Origin: Micromonospora sp. WMMA1363
GTDB taxonomy: Bacteria > Actinomycetota > Actinomycetes > Mycobacteriales > Micromonosporaceae
Direction: 5' to 3'
DNA: 64,000 bases
Assembly (NCBI RefSeq): GCF_030345795.1
Contig: NZ_JAUALB010000001.1
Span: 372,001-436,000 of the forward strand
The position numbers were made by a program, and so were the translations under genes. The notes beneath the pieces are model-generated. The model saw only the letters and a program-made list of their open reading frames with translations. It was not told the origin of the DNA and did no database searches. Positions within the stretch are counted from its first letter, which is position 1. Each line of letters starts with the position of its first letter. This document shows, one piece after another, positions 45,922 through 53,429 of this stretch.

Positions 45922-47595
45922 ATGACTCCGACTGACCTGCTACGCGGGCTGCGTGCCAGCCTGTACGTACGGCTATCCAAAGCCTCCGACGATCGGAACC
46001 TGAGCCGGCAAGGCATGGTTGATGATCTTCGGAGGCTTTGTTCTGACCGGGGGTTTTCGGAAGTAGCCCTACACGTTGACGACGGCAAGTCGGGTGCTAT
46101 CCGCAACCGCTCGGAGTTTCGTGCATGGCTAGCGGACGCCGTTGAGGGCCGCGCTGACGTGCTGGTTGCGTGGCACGTTGACCGGCTAAGCCGGGAAGGG
46201 CTCAACGTCGCTGCGACCATCCTGGACGTCATTGAGGGCAAAGACCCTGACACGGGGAAGGAGGTTCGTCCCCCGGTCCGCCTGATCGGCTATGACGATC
46301 GGCTTGATTCTGCCGACGGGGAGGGCTTCCGGCTGAACTTCGTGATCAAGGCAGAGCTAGCCCGCGCGGAGTTGGCGCGCATGAAGTCGCGTAGCCGGGC
46401 GAGAGTCCAGCGAATGCGGAAAGAGAAGCGGTCTACCGGAGGCTTGACGCCGTATGGCTATCAGCGTGCGTCTCGGGGGCCGATGGAGCTAGAACATGAT
46501 CCCGTGAGTGCTCCGATTCTCCGAGAAGTGGTCCGGCGTGTTATTGAGGGCGCGAGCATCGCCAGTATCGCCAAAGACCTCAACGCTCGGGGATTGTTGT
46601 CCCCGAGGGATCACGCCGCCATGCGTGACATGGGGGAGCCGCGCAAGAATCGGGAGACTAAAGAGCCGTTGCCGCCGCAGCAATGGACCGACATGACGCT
46701 TAGGAGGATGCTGGCAAACCCGGTGCTGCTCGGGTGGCTCACGGACAATGGAAAGGTTGTTCGTGACGACAAGGCTAAGCCAGTTCTTCGGGGTGTGCCG
46801 TTGATTTCAAAGGAAGAGTGGGGCGCGCTTCAAGACGCGATCAACGGCAGGAAGCGACCTAAGTACCGCGTTGCGTCGGACGCTATGCTCTCCGGTGCAG
46901 TTTTTTGCCCGCTGTGCGGGGAGGTGCTTCACTTCCACTGGGCTGTTAAGCCTGAACGGAATCAGGAATATCGCTACTACCGTTGTTCGGGGAGAACGCG
47001 AAAGGACAACAACTGTCGGGCTGGCGCCCCCAAAGCCGAACGGCTTGAGCAACTTGCCGGGGACGTGTTGCTGTCCATCGTCGGGGACCTGGACGTGCTT
47101 CGGAAGGTTTTCGTCCCCGGCGACAACACCGCCGCTGAGTTGGTGGACATTGACGAACGGATGAGAGAACTTCGGGAAGACCGGAAGGCCGGTCTTTACC
47201 GGGGCGAGCAGGGCACGGCCGAATTCCGAGAAATGTACTCCGCTCTTGAAGGCCAGAGGGAACAACTTTCCTCCCGACCGTCCCGTTCTGACGGGTGGGA
47301 GTACGTCCCGACCGGGCAGACGTACCGGCAAGTCTGGGGATCGTCGGACACGGAAGGAAGGCGTTCCTTGCTCCGCGCGTCTGGGGTTCGCGTGGAAGCG
47401 ATGAAGGCGGCAGGCGTGGCACGTGTTGGCCGGTTCGACCGACCGGACGGGTATAGTGCGGCTGCTCTAACGATTGAGGACGGCGTACAGCTCGGCCTGT
47501 ATCTGCCGCCGGACCTGGCGGTCAGGGTGAGCGGCAACCCTGACGCGGCTGTCGGTATGAGTCAGCCGCCCCTGCTGACGGCTGAGCGAACCTGA
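45922..47595 (+). CDS. int: Large serine integrase
   Basis: 557 aa. Resolvase domain with the catalytic Ser in YVRLSKASDDRN, the conserved VDRLSREGLNV and the long E-helix LARAELARMKSRSRARVQRM; then a recombinase domain (GGLTPYGYQRAS; WTDMTLRRMLANPVLLGWL) and a zinc ribbon (FCPLCGEVLHF with YYRCSGR and a later Cys) before a coiled-coil region. Such integrases catalyse directional attP x attB recombination, with excision needing a separate directionality factor. Starts 11 bases after the yebC stop. Confidence 0.93.
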   Translation: MTPTDLLRGLRASLYVRLSKASDDRNLSRQGMVDDLRRLCSDRGFSEVALHVDDGKSGAIRNRSEFRAWLADAVEGRADVLVAWHVDRLSREGLNVAATILDVIEGKDPDTGKEVRPPVRLIGYDDRLDSADGEGFRLNFVIKAELARAELARMKSRSRARVQRMRKEKRSTGGLTPYGYQRASRGPMELEHDPVSAPILREVVRRVIEGASIASIAKDLNARGLLSPRDHAAMRDMGEPRKNRETKEPLPPQQWTDMTLRRMLANPVLLGWLTDNGKVVRDDKAKPVLRGVPLISKEEWGALQDAINGRKRPKYRVASDAMLSGAVFCPLCGEVLHFHWAVKPERNQEYRYYRCSGRTRKDNNCRAGAPKAERLEQLAGDVLLSIVGDLDVLRKVFVPGDNTAAELVDIDERMRELREDRKAGLYRGEQGTAEFREMYSALEGQREQLSSRPSRSDGWEYVPTGQTYRQVWGSSDTEGRRSLLRASGVRVEAMKAAGVARVGRFDRPDGYSAAALTIEDGVQLGLYLPPDLAVRVSGNPDAAVGMSQPPLLTAERT

Positions 47596-47912
47596 GTAGC
47601 GCCGCCGGGACGCGTCCCGGCCTAGCCGGTGGAGTCCCTGCCCGCCAACGTTGGAGGCAGGGGCCCCGCCGTGTGAACGGATCAGCGACGCTACCCCTGG
47701 GGCCGGGATCTGTGACCCCGGTCACCCGTCGGGCTGGCGGTCGGGTGGCGTCGATCTGTTGAGCAGGTGCGTCAGGTGTCATGCACCCCACTTCGCGGCA
47801 TGGTTAGGTCTGGTGTACGGTTGTTACTGAGGTTGGGAACCTTTACAAGAATCGGACTTTAGGGCAGACTTACCGTACGGATGTCCTAATGCGACACGAG
47901 GAAGGATCAGGG
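47596..47912. other. Intergenic region after the integrase
   Basis: Holds a hairpin CCCTGCC/GGCAGGG (about 47636-47662) likely ending the integrase transcript, a second GC-rich stretch, a 16-bp motif copy (47800-47815), and GGTTGGGAACC, a short inverted repeat at 47831-47841. No gene seen. Confidence 0.5.
47800..47815 (+). promoter_or_regulatory. 16-bp repeated motif, copy 1
   Basis: Reads ATGGTTAGGTCTGGTG; contains the exact 10-base core TTAGGTCTGG. About 98 bases upstream of the HTH gene. Confidence 0.6.
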
Positions 47913-48362
47913 ATGCCTGCGCCTCGCCTACTCCCCAATAATGAGATTTTGAATAGTCTTCGCCGTGAAGGTTGGACGTACAAGGATATCGCCAACGAGT
48001 ACGGGGTGTCTGAGCAGGCGGTTTATATGCGCCTCCGGAAGGCGAATCTTACCCGCAAGACGCCTGGGTATAAGGAGTTGATCCCTTGGCGGGTGAAGCG
48101 TGAACACACTTTCGCTTTTCCTGCCCAAATGTTGCGGCTGTTAGGCCGTACCCAAAAGGGGGAGGTGCTTCCGCCGGTTAAGAAGCGGATGCTTGATAAG
48201 TGGCTGTCTGAGGTCAAAGATCAGGACGTTGTGGTTTGCTACAACCCTGACATGGCCCCGAATCCGGGTAGCACGGTAGGCGGGTTTTTCTACTCTCGTC
48301 GCCGTCCGGAGGACGGTGACAGCCTCATCCGGGTTGAGGCGGATACGCCGGTAAGGACTTAA
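47913..48362 (+). CDS. HTH DNA-binding protein
   Basis: 149 aa. The N-terminal helix-turn-helix is plain: EILNSLRREGWTYKDIANEY and then GVSEQAVYMRLRKANL. The remaining 90 residues are a small alpha/beta domain with Trp and Arg (LDKWLSEVKDQDVVVCYNPD) of unknown role. Similar HTH proteins occur near the integrase in actinophages and could be the element's repressor or excision/immunity regulator. The ATG at 47913 follows GAGGAAGG; an earlier in-frame ATG lies at 47889. Ends in a clear terminator. Confidence 0.75.
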   Translation: MPAPRLLPNNEILNSLRREGWTYKDIANEYGVSEQAVYMRLRKANLTRKTPGYKELIPWRVKREHTFAFPAQMLRLLGRTQKGEVLPPVKKRMLDKWLSEVKDQDVVVCYNPDMAPNPGSTVGGFFYSRRRPEDGDSLIRVEADTPVRT

Positions 48363-48378
48363 AGCGGACAGATGCGAC

Positions 48379-48406
48379 AAAGGGCCCCCTAAGGGGCCCT
48401 TTTTGT
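48379..48406 (+). terminator. Intrinsic terminator after the HTH gene
   Basis: AAGGGCCCC pairs with GGGGCCCTT followed by TTTT, a textbook terminator. Confidence 0.85.
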
Positions 48407-48458
48407 TGTCTAGGAGCGAAGTTGACTCGAACACTTGTACGAACCTGTTGGGCATGTT

Positions 48459-48474
48459 AAGGTTTGTAGCGCAA
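48459..48474 (+). promoter_or_regulatory. 16-bp repeated motif, weak copy 2
   Basis: AAGGTTTGTAGCGCAA keeps the 5' half and the final AA but not the centre. Upstream of the WhiB-like gene. Confidence 0.35.
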
Positions 48475-48527
48475 GACGAGGGGTGCGGTCCTGTTCGGTC
48501 GGCACAACCGGACAGATCGAGCCCCTT

Positions 48528-48556
48528 GCTTAAACCGACGAAGGTTAGGTTTGGAA
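48528..48556 (+). promoter_or_regulatory. 16-bp repeated motif, copy 3, with GCTTAAAC box
   Basis: GCTTAAAC (48528-48535) stands just before the motif AAGGTTAGGTTTGGAA (48541-48556), which ends 13 bases before the WhiB-like start codon. Confidence 0.6.
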
Positions 48557-48569
48557 ACTGTGGGGTGTT

Positions 48570-49013
48570 GTGACTGCTGCCTGTAACCGCAACCCGGACC
48601 TGTGGATGAGTGAAAAGCCGGCCGATGTGGAGGCCGCTAAGGATGGTTGTCTTGATTGCCCGTTGAGCCGGTATCACGCCTGTCGGGCGGAGGGGTGGAG
48701 CCACGAGTACGGGGTGTTCGGTGGCCTGTCCGGAGATGATCGGAGACGATTTGACCCGTTCCGCATGGCGCGGGTGACGCGGGCTCGGGATGCTCAGGCC
48801 CAACAGATCGACAAGGCGATTATTGCTGCACGGAAGGCTGTGGCGCTGATGGTTGCGGAGCAAGCGGGCCCCACGGTGGCCGATCCCCGGAGCGAGGCTG
48901 TGAGGATGCTGGCCTTCGGCGCGTCCTCCCGCGACGTGGCCGTCAAGCTGGGCGTCAACCGCAACACTGTGAGGTACTGGGCGAGTCGCGCGCGGACTAA
49001 GCCCGCCGCGTGA
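48570..49013 (+). CDS. WhiB-like protein with a C-terminal HTH
   Basis: 147 aa. Residues 1-55 are WhiB-like: a first Cys in AACNRNPDLW, then CLDCPLSRYHAC and the following GVFGGLSGDDRR turn. Four Cys would hold an Fe-S cluster, though the last spacing is seven residues rather than the usual five. The C-terminal 40 residues form a second DNA-binding unit (MLAFGASSRDVAVKLGVNRN, then a Thr-Val-Arg helix). WhiB proteins bind the housekeeping sigma factor; phage copies often alter host transcription. GTG start 13 bases after a repeated motif. Confidence 0.8.
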   Translation: MTAACNRNPDLWMSEKPADVEAAKDGCLDCPLSRYHACRAEGWSHEYGVFGGLSGDDRRRFDPFRMARVTRARDAQAQQIDKAIIAARKAVALMVAEQAGPTVADPRSEAVRMLAFGASSRDVAVKLGVNRNTVRYWASRARTKPAA

Positions 49014-49160
49014 CTCGTGAGCAAGTGATCTAGGACACGTCGGGGTTGCTGGTGATCCTCCTTTGTGGTCGATTAGGATTGATTGTTCATCATCATGATC
49101 TTCACCCAATCACACAGGCGGGGCGGACGGAAAATCGCAGGGTACGGGGGAAGGGGAGCA

Positions 49161-49493
49161 GTGCCGCAAGATACCGGAACTTTGCTGCGTGAATCGCCGG
49201 AGTTGCTAGCCGAGGCGTTCGACCTCATCGACCGGGACATCACGGACCACGTGCGCGACGTCGACATCGTGGTTGACCTGCCTGATGTGCTTGCCGTCGC
49301 CCGGTTCCACTTCGACAGGGGGACCGGCTACGAGGTGATTTACAGCGGGGCGTGCGACCGCGACGACTTCGACGCTGCAATAGCTGTAGTTAGGTTGGCA
49401 CATCTCATCCGGTGGGAGCCCTACGGCGACAACCCTTCGGGCTATCCGCAGTGTCGCGCCCTGTTCTGGGAACTGCGCGGCGCGCTGCACTAG
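49161..49493 (+). CDS. Hypothetical protein
   Basis: 110 aa from the GTG at 49161, which follows AAGGGGAG; a longer frame beginning 49083 has no such site. A leading acidic segment (LLAEAFDLIDRDITDHVRDV) is followed by beta strands with two conserved-looking aromatic ends (LAHLIRWEPYGDNP; CRALFWELRGALH). No family recognised. It is followed by a hairpin and stands alone. Confidence 0.55.
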   Translation: MPQDTGTLLRESPELLAEAFDLIDRDITDHVRDVDIVVDLPDVLAVARFHFDRGTGYEVIYSGACDRDDFDAAIAVVRLAHLIRWEPYGDNPSGYPQCRALFWELRGALH

Positions 49494-49504
49494 AAGGTTT
49501 TGAG

Positions 49505-49530
49505 TATGGGGCCCCTGTTGGGGCCCTATA
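49505..49530. terminator. GGGGCCC hairpin
   Basis: TATGGGGCCCC and GGGGCCCTATA flank a TGTT loop right after the hypothetical gene; works on either strand by symmetry. Confidence 0.75.
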
Positions 49531-49540
49531 CTCGACCATG

Positions 49541-49556
49541 AAGGTTTGGTTTGGAA
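49541..49556 (+). promoter_or_regulatory. 16-bp repeated motif, copy 4
   Basis: AAGGTTTGGTTTGGAA, 11 bases after the hairpin and upstream of the nuclease gene. Confidence 0.6.
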
Positions 49557-49587
49557 TATTGGGGGTGGCGACGCGACGCACCGGAGC

Positions 49588-50379
49588 GTGAGTCAGCTAC
49601 AGACGTTCAGCAAGTGCGGCGAACAGTGGAGGTTAGAGAAGCGGGTACTGGCACCATCTCGCCCGGCGGCTTGGTGTCATCAGGGGACCGCGTTTCACAC
49701 GGCGGTGGAGGCGTGGGAACGGAATTACCGGCAGGACCACCCCGGAGACATCCTCGACCTGTTTGAAACCGAGTATGACCGCCTGGTCGCTGTTGACATG
49801 GAGCGCGAACCGGACCTAGCACGATGGCTCACCGGAGGCAACAGCCGAGCCGACGCGGATATCACCCGTAGGCGGGAGAGAGGCGCCACACAGGTGCAGG
49901 GGTATATGGACTATGCCCTTGCCGATTCCGGCCGTGTGTGGCGTGATCCGGACGGTTTCCCGGCCCTTGAGGTTGAGTTCCGCCTAGACCTGGGAGGGGT
50001 GGCGGTTGTCGGCTACATCGATCAAGTTTGGCAATGGGGCACAGGCCAGATTGGGCCCCGTGACCTGAAAACAGGCACCAGGCTTCCCGGCTCCCCGTTA
50101 CAGCTAGGCGTCTATCGGGTGGCGGTACAGGAGTTGTACGGTTTCCTGCCCGCGTGGGGTGACTTTTACATGGCGAAAAACAATCGGCCCGAACGGCCGG
50201 TAGATCTGAGCCGGTACACCCGCGAATGGGTGACCAGCCAGTTTCGCATGTTGGAGGCCGGTATTCGGGCGGAATCCTTTCTGCCGAATCCCGGTGACGG
50301 GTGCCGCACATGCGGCGTCTCTGAATTTTGTTCCGCAATCGGTGATCCTGGCCGGTTGCCCATCCCTCGGAAGGTTTAA
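49588..50379 (+). CDS. RecB/Cas4-type PD-(D/E)XK nuclease with Fe-S cysteines
   Basis: 263 aa from GTG 49588. Nuclease core: helix with His in QGTAFHTAVEAW, the metal site VVGYIDQVWQW, RDLKTG and QLGVYRVAVQELYG. A Cys near the start (FSKCGEQWRL) and three near the end (CRTCGVSEFC) match the iron-sulfur arrangement of AddB/Cas4-type nucleases. Likely a 5' or 3' DNA end-processing exonuclease for recombination or replication of the element. No good ribosome-binding site precedes GTG 49588, and a TTG at 49546 lies inside the motif, so the start is uncertain. Confidence 0.8.
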   Translation: MSQLQTFSKCGEQWRLEKRVLAPSRPAAWCHQGTAFHTAVEAWERNYRQDHPGDILDLFETEYDRLVAVDMEREPDLARWLTGGNSRADADITRRRERGATQVQGYMDYALADSGRVWRDPDGFPALEVEFRLDLGGVAVVGYIDQVWQWGTGQIGPRDLKTGTRLPGSPLQLGVYRVAVQELYGFLPAWGDFYMAKNNRPERPVDLSRYTREWVTSQFRMLEAGIRAESFLPNPGDGCRTCGVSEFCSAIGDPGRLPIPRKV

Positions 50380-50381
50380 AC
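50374..50381. promoter_or_regulatory. GTTTAAAC palindrome, copy 1
   Basis: Perfect 8-bp palindrome at the end of the nuclease gene and 4 bases before the next start codon. One of four such boxes in the element. Confidence 0.35.
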
Positions 50382-50384
50382 ACG

Positions 50385-50579
50385 GTGACTACTGGCGCAA
50401 AGGTTAAGCCCCACAACCGAGTGCCGGAAACCCTTGAGTCCCGCGCCCGGAAGCTTGAAAACGAGGCAAAGTCCCTTGAGACGTTGGTATCCGCAAAGGC
50501 CGGGGAGGCGCACACCAAGCGCACTCAGGACCAAACCCTCCGCAACACTGCCGACATTCTTAAGACCCTTGCCGCCTGA
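50385..50579 (+). CDS. Small coiled-coil protein
   Basis: 64 aa, highly charged and helical (ESRARKLENEAKSLETLVSA and a second Thr/Gln/Asn-rich helix). GTG start after GGAAGG. Looks like a short coiled coil; no family recognised. Sits between the nuclease and the zinc-ribbon protein, probably one transcript with them. Confidence 0.5.
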   Translation: MTTGAKVKPHNRVPETLESRARKLENEAKSLETLVSAKAGEAHTKRTQDQTLRNTADILKTLAA

Positions 50580-50617
50580 GACGCTTAAACCATTCACCCC
50601 CAATCGTAGGAGGTTCC

Positions 50618-51067
50618 TTGTCTGATACACGCGACGACTTTGTCATCTCGTTCAAGGCGCACGGCGGCTACGACTCCCCGCTAATCGCCGTCAAGGCCGC
50701 GTCGGCTGTCGAGATGTACGACAAGATTCGGAGTCTTGAGGCTGCCGGAGTGGTGGCGGAAGCCGGCAACTTCTATCAGTCGTTTGCCGCTCAGTTCACT
50801 CTTGGTGCCGCCCTCGGGGCGACACCGGCACAGCACCCGGCGACCCAGCAGGGCGGGTATACGCAGAGCGCGTCAACGCCCGCCGCTCCGCCGGCAGCTC
50901 CGGCGGGGGCGCCTCCAGGTATGGAGGCTCCCACATGTCCGCACTCCCCCCAGTACGGACCGAAGAAGTGGAAGACGGGGCAGGGTAAGCGTGGTCTGTG
51001 GCAGGCATGGATGTGCCCAGCTCCGCAGGGCACCCCGGGCCAGTGTCCGCCTCAGTGGGTCAACTAG
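50618..51067 (+). CDS. Phage-type zinc-ribbon protein, possible ssDNA-binding
   Basis: 149 aa from TTG 50618 with TAGGAGGTT upstream. An N-terminal alpha/beta domain, a Pro/Ala/Gln linker (QSASTPAAPPAAPAGAPP) and a C-terminal ribbon with CPHSPQYGPKKWKTGQGK, then WQAWMCP and a final CPPQWV. Such proteins with a linker and a C-terminal zinc ribbon are frequent in actinophage replication regions and may coat single-stranded DNA. Function is inferred. Confidence 0.6.
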   Translation: MSDTRDDFVISFKAHGGYDSPLIAVKAASAVEMYDKIRSLEAAGVVAEAGNFYQSFAAQFTLGAALGATPAQHPATQQGGYTQSASTPAAPPAAPAGAPPGMEAPTCPHSPQYGPKKWKTGQGKRGLWQAWMCPAPQGTPGQCPPQWVN

Positions 51068-51085
51068 TCCCGCTCGTTGACCGTC

Positions 51086-51101
51086 AAGGTTGAGTCTGGA
51101 A
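51086..51101 (+). promoter_or_regulatory. 16-bp repeated motif, copy 5
   Basis: AAGGTTGAGTCTGGAA. Unlike other copies it is followed at once by a terminator-like hairpin and only then by the ATPase gene. Confidence 0.6.
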
Positions 51102-51104
51102 TTT

Positions 51105-51136
51105 GGGGGCCCGGCAACAAAGACCGGGCCCCTTTT
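51105..51136 (+). terminator. Intrinsic terminator or attenuator
   Basis: GGGGGCCCGG pairs with CCGGGCCCC followed by TTTT. It lies between motif copy 5 and the ATPase start, so if the motif is the promoter this hairpin would attenuate the ATPase gene. Confidence 0.75.
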
Positions 51137-51290
51137 GAAGGGAGGGCAACGATGGATCGTAGGGGAGGTCTGCAATCCTCACGTTGACCAGAGCCAAGCT
51201 CTCTCGGGGGAGCGCAGGAACGCCACTTCCTACTGTATTCAAAACGTTAGCCGCTGAGGGCATCCACTTTCGCCGCGGACAACTCACACT

Positions 51291-52282
51291 GAGCTGATCT
51301 CAGCGACGCGAATGTGTTGATTGGTACGACACGGGCGAACCGGGTCACGCCGGACGGTGCTGGAAGTGGGCGTGGAGCCATCGATAGACAGGTCTTTGCG
51401 ACAAGATCCACGTCTTCGAGAGGGCTCCACGTGATTGCCTATCGTGCCATGGTCGACGTCCCCAGGGAACTCGTGCAGTACCTCGGCCGGCTGCTTGCCG
51501 CGCAACGCCGAGCCAAGGGGACACGGCGCGACACCCGCGCGTTGACCTGCTTCTACCAGGCACTCCTGGTGCTCGTCTGGTTCCGCAAAGGCGAGGACGC
51601 GACCCTGCTGGGCGCCGGGTTCGGCATCTCCCGGGCCACTGCGTACCGGTATATGGCCGAGGGTGTCGCAGTGTTGGCCGCGCAGGCCCAGGATCTACAC
51701 ACAGCCCTGCGCCGGGTCGCCGACGACGGCTGGTCGTACGTGATCCTGGACGGAAAGCTGTTCGACTGCGACCGGGTGGCCGAGACCACCCTCAGCGTCA
51801 AGGGCGACACGATCGACGCCTGGTATTCCGGCAAGCATCGTGACTTCGGCGGAAACGTTCAAGCGGTCATGCGCCCGGACGGCCTGCCGGTGTGGACCTC
51901 CGCGGCGATGCCGGGGCATCTGCACGATCTGACCTGCGCCCAACAGCAGGGCATCACGGCTGCCCTGAACTGGGCCGCCTCCGAACTCGACCTGCCTACC
52001 CTGGCCGACTCCGGTTACGAAGGCGCAGGTCAAGGCGTCAAAGTCCCGGTCAAGCAGCCCACCGACGGGCAGCGGCTCGCTCCCGACAACCGCGCCTACA
52101 ACCGGCTGCTACGCGGACTGCGCTGGCAGGGCGAACGCGGCTTCGCGATCCTGGTCGGACGCTGGAAAACCCTCCGGCATACCACCGCCAGCCCACACCG
52201 GATCAGCGACATCCTCGCCGCCGCACTCCACCTGACCCATTTCGAGTACAAGTACCTACCGCAAAGTCGCTGAGATTACTTC
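51291..52282 (+). mobile_element. IS5-type insertion sequence, copy 1 (992 bp)
   Basis: Ends are imperfect inverted repeats: left GAGCTGATCTCAGCGAC, right (reverse-complemented) GAAGTAATCTCAGCGAC, 14 of 17 identical. Flanked by a direct ACT on both sides (51288-51290 and 52283-52285), a 3-bp A-N-T duplication as made by ISL2-type members of the IS5 family. The preceding base pattern CACT also repeats, so a 4-bp duplication cannot be fully excluded. One transposase gene fills it. Identical to copy 2. Confidence 0.92.
51431..52273 (+). CDS. IS5-family DDE transposase, copy 1
   Basis: 280 aa from the GTG at 51431, with GAGAGGGCTCC upstream; a longer reading from 51314 is possible but its first 39 residues look non-coding. 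An N-terminal HTH of the DDE_Tnp_4 family (FGISRATAYRYMAEGVAVL) precedes the catalytic residues: Asp in VILDGKLFD, Asp in PGHLHDLT (with DSGYEG beyond it), and Glu in the WQGERGF region. Cuts and pastes the element in trans or cis. Frame complete and intact, so probably active. Confidence 0.9.
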   Translation: MIAYRAMVDVPRELVQYLGRLLAAQRRAKGTRRDTRALTCFYQALLVLVWFRKGEDATLLGAGFGISRATAYRYMAEGVAVLAAQAQDLHTALRRVADDGWSYVILDGKLFDCDRVAETTLSVKGDTIDAWYSGKHRDFGGNVQAVMRPDGLPVWTSAAMPGHLHDLTCAQQQGITAALNWAASELDLPTLADSGYEGAGQGVKVPVKQPTDGQRLAPDNRAYNRLLRGLRWQGERGFAILVGRWKTLRHTTASPHRISDILAAALHLTHFEYKYLPQSR

Positions 52283-52953
52283 ACTAGTTGCGTCCGCGCC
52301 CGGTGTCGGCAAAAGCGTTCTAGCCCTCACCAAGGCCATTCGGGCCGACTGTCCCGGGTTTTATGCCTCAGCGGACACTGACGCTATCACGATGTACCTC
52401 CGGGCTGGCGCGATGCTGACAGGATGGTCAACGTCCGACATCGAGCACGCGGTAATGCATGGCAGTACCGCGACCGTGGATGCACTGCTTGAGCGCCGAT
52501 CCGGTTTGCGGATGGATTTTGCCGGGCGTATCGAGCTTGACGCCCTTGAGGCGGACTTGAAAGCCTATGCGCTCACTTATGGCGAGTGGCCCCATTTTAT
52601 CGTGGTGGACAACATCTCGAACATGGAATCTGACGGGGAGGGATATCAAGCTTTGGAGGCTTCCTGCGACTACCTTCATGAGCTAGCTAGGGAAACCGGG
52701 GCCGCTATTATCGCACTGCACCATGTGACCGGGGAGTACGACGACGGTATCAAACCTGTACCGCTGTCCGGGCTACGGGGAAAGATCAGCAAGGTTCCGG
52801 AAATGATCCTCACCCTGTTTCGAAATCCGGAGTCGAACCGCTTGTTTGTGTGTCCGGTGAAGAACCGGACCGGCAAGAATGCTGCCTCCGCTAACTGGTG
52901 GGTGCCTCTGGACTATGACCCGTCCGTCATGAGGCTTAGGGATTTGGCGGAGA

Positions 52954-53388
52954 ATGGGAGTGCGTGAGTGCGTCTACTGCTTCGGGCCCTTGACCGGGCA
53001 GCAACGCAGATATGACACAGACGACTGTCGCAAGGCGTACAACAAAGCCCTATGGAATCTGAAAACATACGGGCTCACGCCTAAGGATTACATAGCTGTC
53101 TGGCTGTTTCAGGGTGAGCGTTGCGCTATCTGCAAGCGTCCCCCGCGCTCCGGCGAGACTTTCCACGTTGACCATGAGCACGCTAAAGGCGCTTCCGGGC
53201 CCGTACGGGGCATTCTCTGCCCCGGCTGCAATATACGTTTGGTCGGGCGTCTCAAGAGCGCTGAGCGAGCACAAGCGCTAGCGGACTACCTGGCGCATCC
53301 GCCAGCCGTGGCCGCGTTGGGGCGGGTGGTGATTGCCCCTGGCCGTCCCCGTACGCGGAGGCGGAAGGTTCGCCGGAAACGGGGCTAG
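52954..53388 (+). CDS. Recombination endonuclease VII-like HNH nuclease
   Basis: 144 aa. An N-terminal zinc knuckle (CVYCFGPLTG with a Cys 14 residues later) precedes the endo VII core: CAICKRPPRSGETFHVDHEH (zinc Cys pair and catalytic HVDH) and GILCPGCNIRLVGRLKSAE. Resolves branched DNA; common in actinophages. It overlaps the end of the split ATPase gene by 14 bases, so it was translationally coupled to it and may now lack its promoter unless the IS supplies one. Start either ATG 52954 or GTG 52960. Confidence 0.85.
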   Translation: MGVRECVYCFGPLTGQQRRYDTDDCRKAYNKALWNLKTYGLTPKDYIAVWLFQGERCAICKRPPRSGETFHVDHEHAKGASGPVRGILCPGCNIRLVGRLKSAERAQALADYLAHPPAVAALGRVVIAPGRPRTRRRKVRRKRG

Positions 53389-53403
53389 CCTGTTGGTGAT
53401 GGT

Positions 53404-53419
53404 AAGGTTAGGAATGTAA
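53404..53419 (+). promoter_or_regulatory. 16-bp repeated motif, copy 6
   Basis: AAGGTTAGGAATGTAA; keeps the left half and final AA. Starts 26 bases before the primase zinc-finger gene. Confidence 0.5.
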
Positions 53420-53429
53420 AAGAGAGGGG

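Larger units (their letters stand above)
51184..52967 (+). pseudogene. RecA/DnaB-like replication ATPase, split by an insertion sequence
   Basis: The gene is cut by the IS at 51291-52282. Deleting the IS and one ACT restores a single frame from the TTG at 51184 to 52967, 262 aa. The joined protein reads HFRRGQLTLVASAPGVGKSV, with Walker A APGVGKS around residues 40-46, and a Walker B-like HFIVVDNISNM later. It matches phage DnaB/RadA-type ATPases that open DNA. The insertion falls about five residues before the P-loop, so the large fragment (from the ATG at 52392) lacks the ATP site. Presumably non-functional here. Confidence 0.85.

Noticed and set aside
49083..49160. Longer N-terminus for the 49161 gene starting MFIIMIFTQ.
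   Set aside because: No ribosome-binding site there, while AAGGGGAG stands properly before the GTG at 49161.
50398..50413. A further motif-like AAGGTTAAGCCCCACA.
   Set aside because: Lies inside the coding start of the coiled-coil gene and matches only the left half; likely chance.
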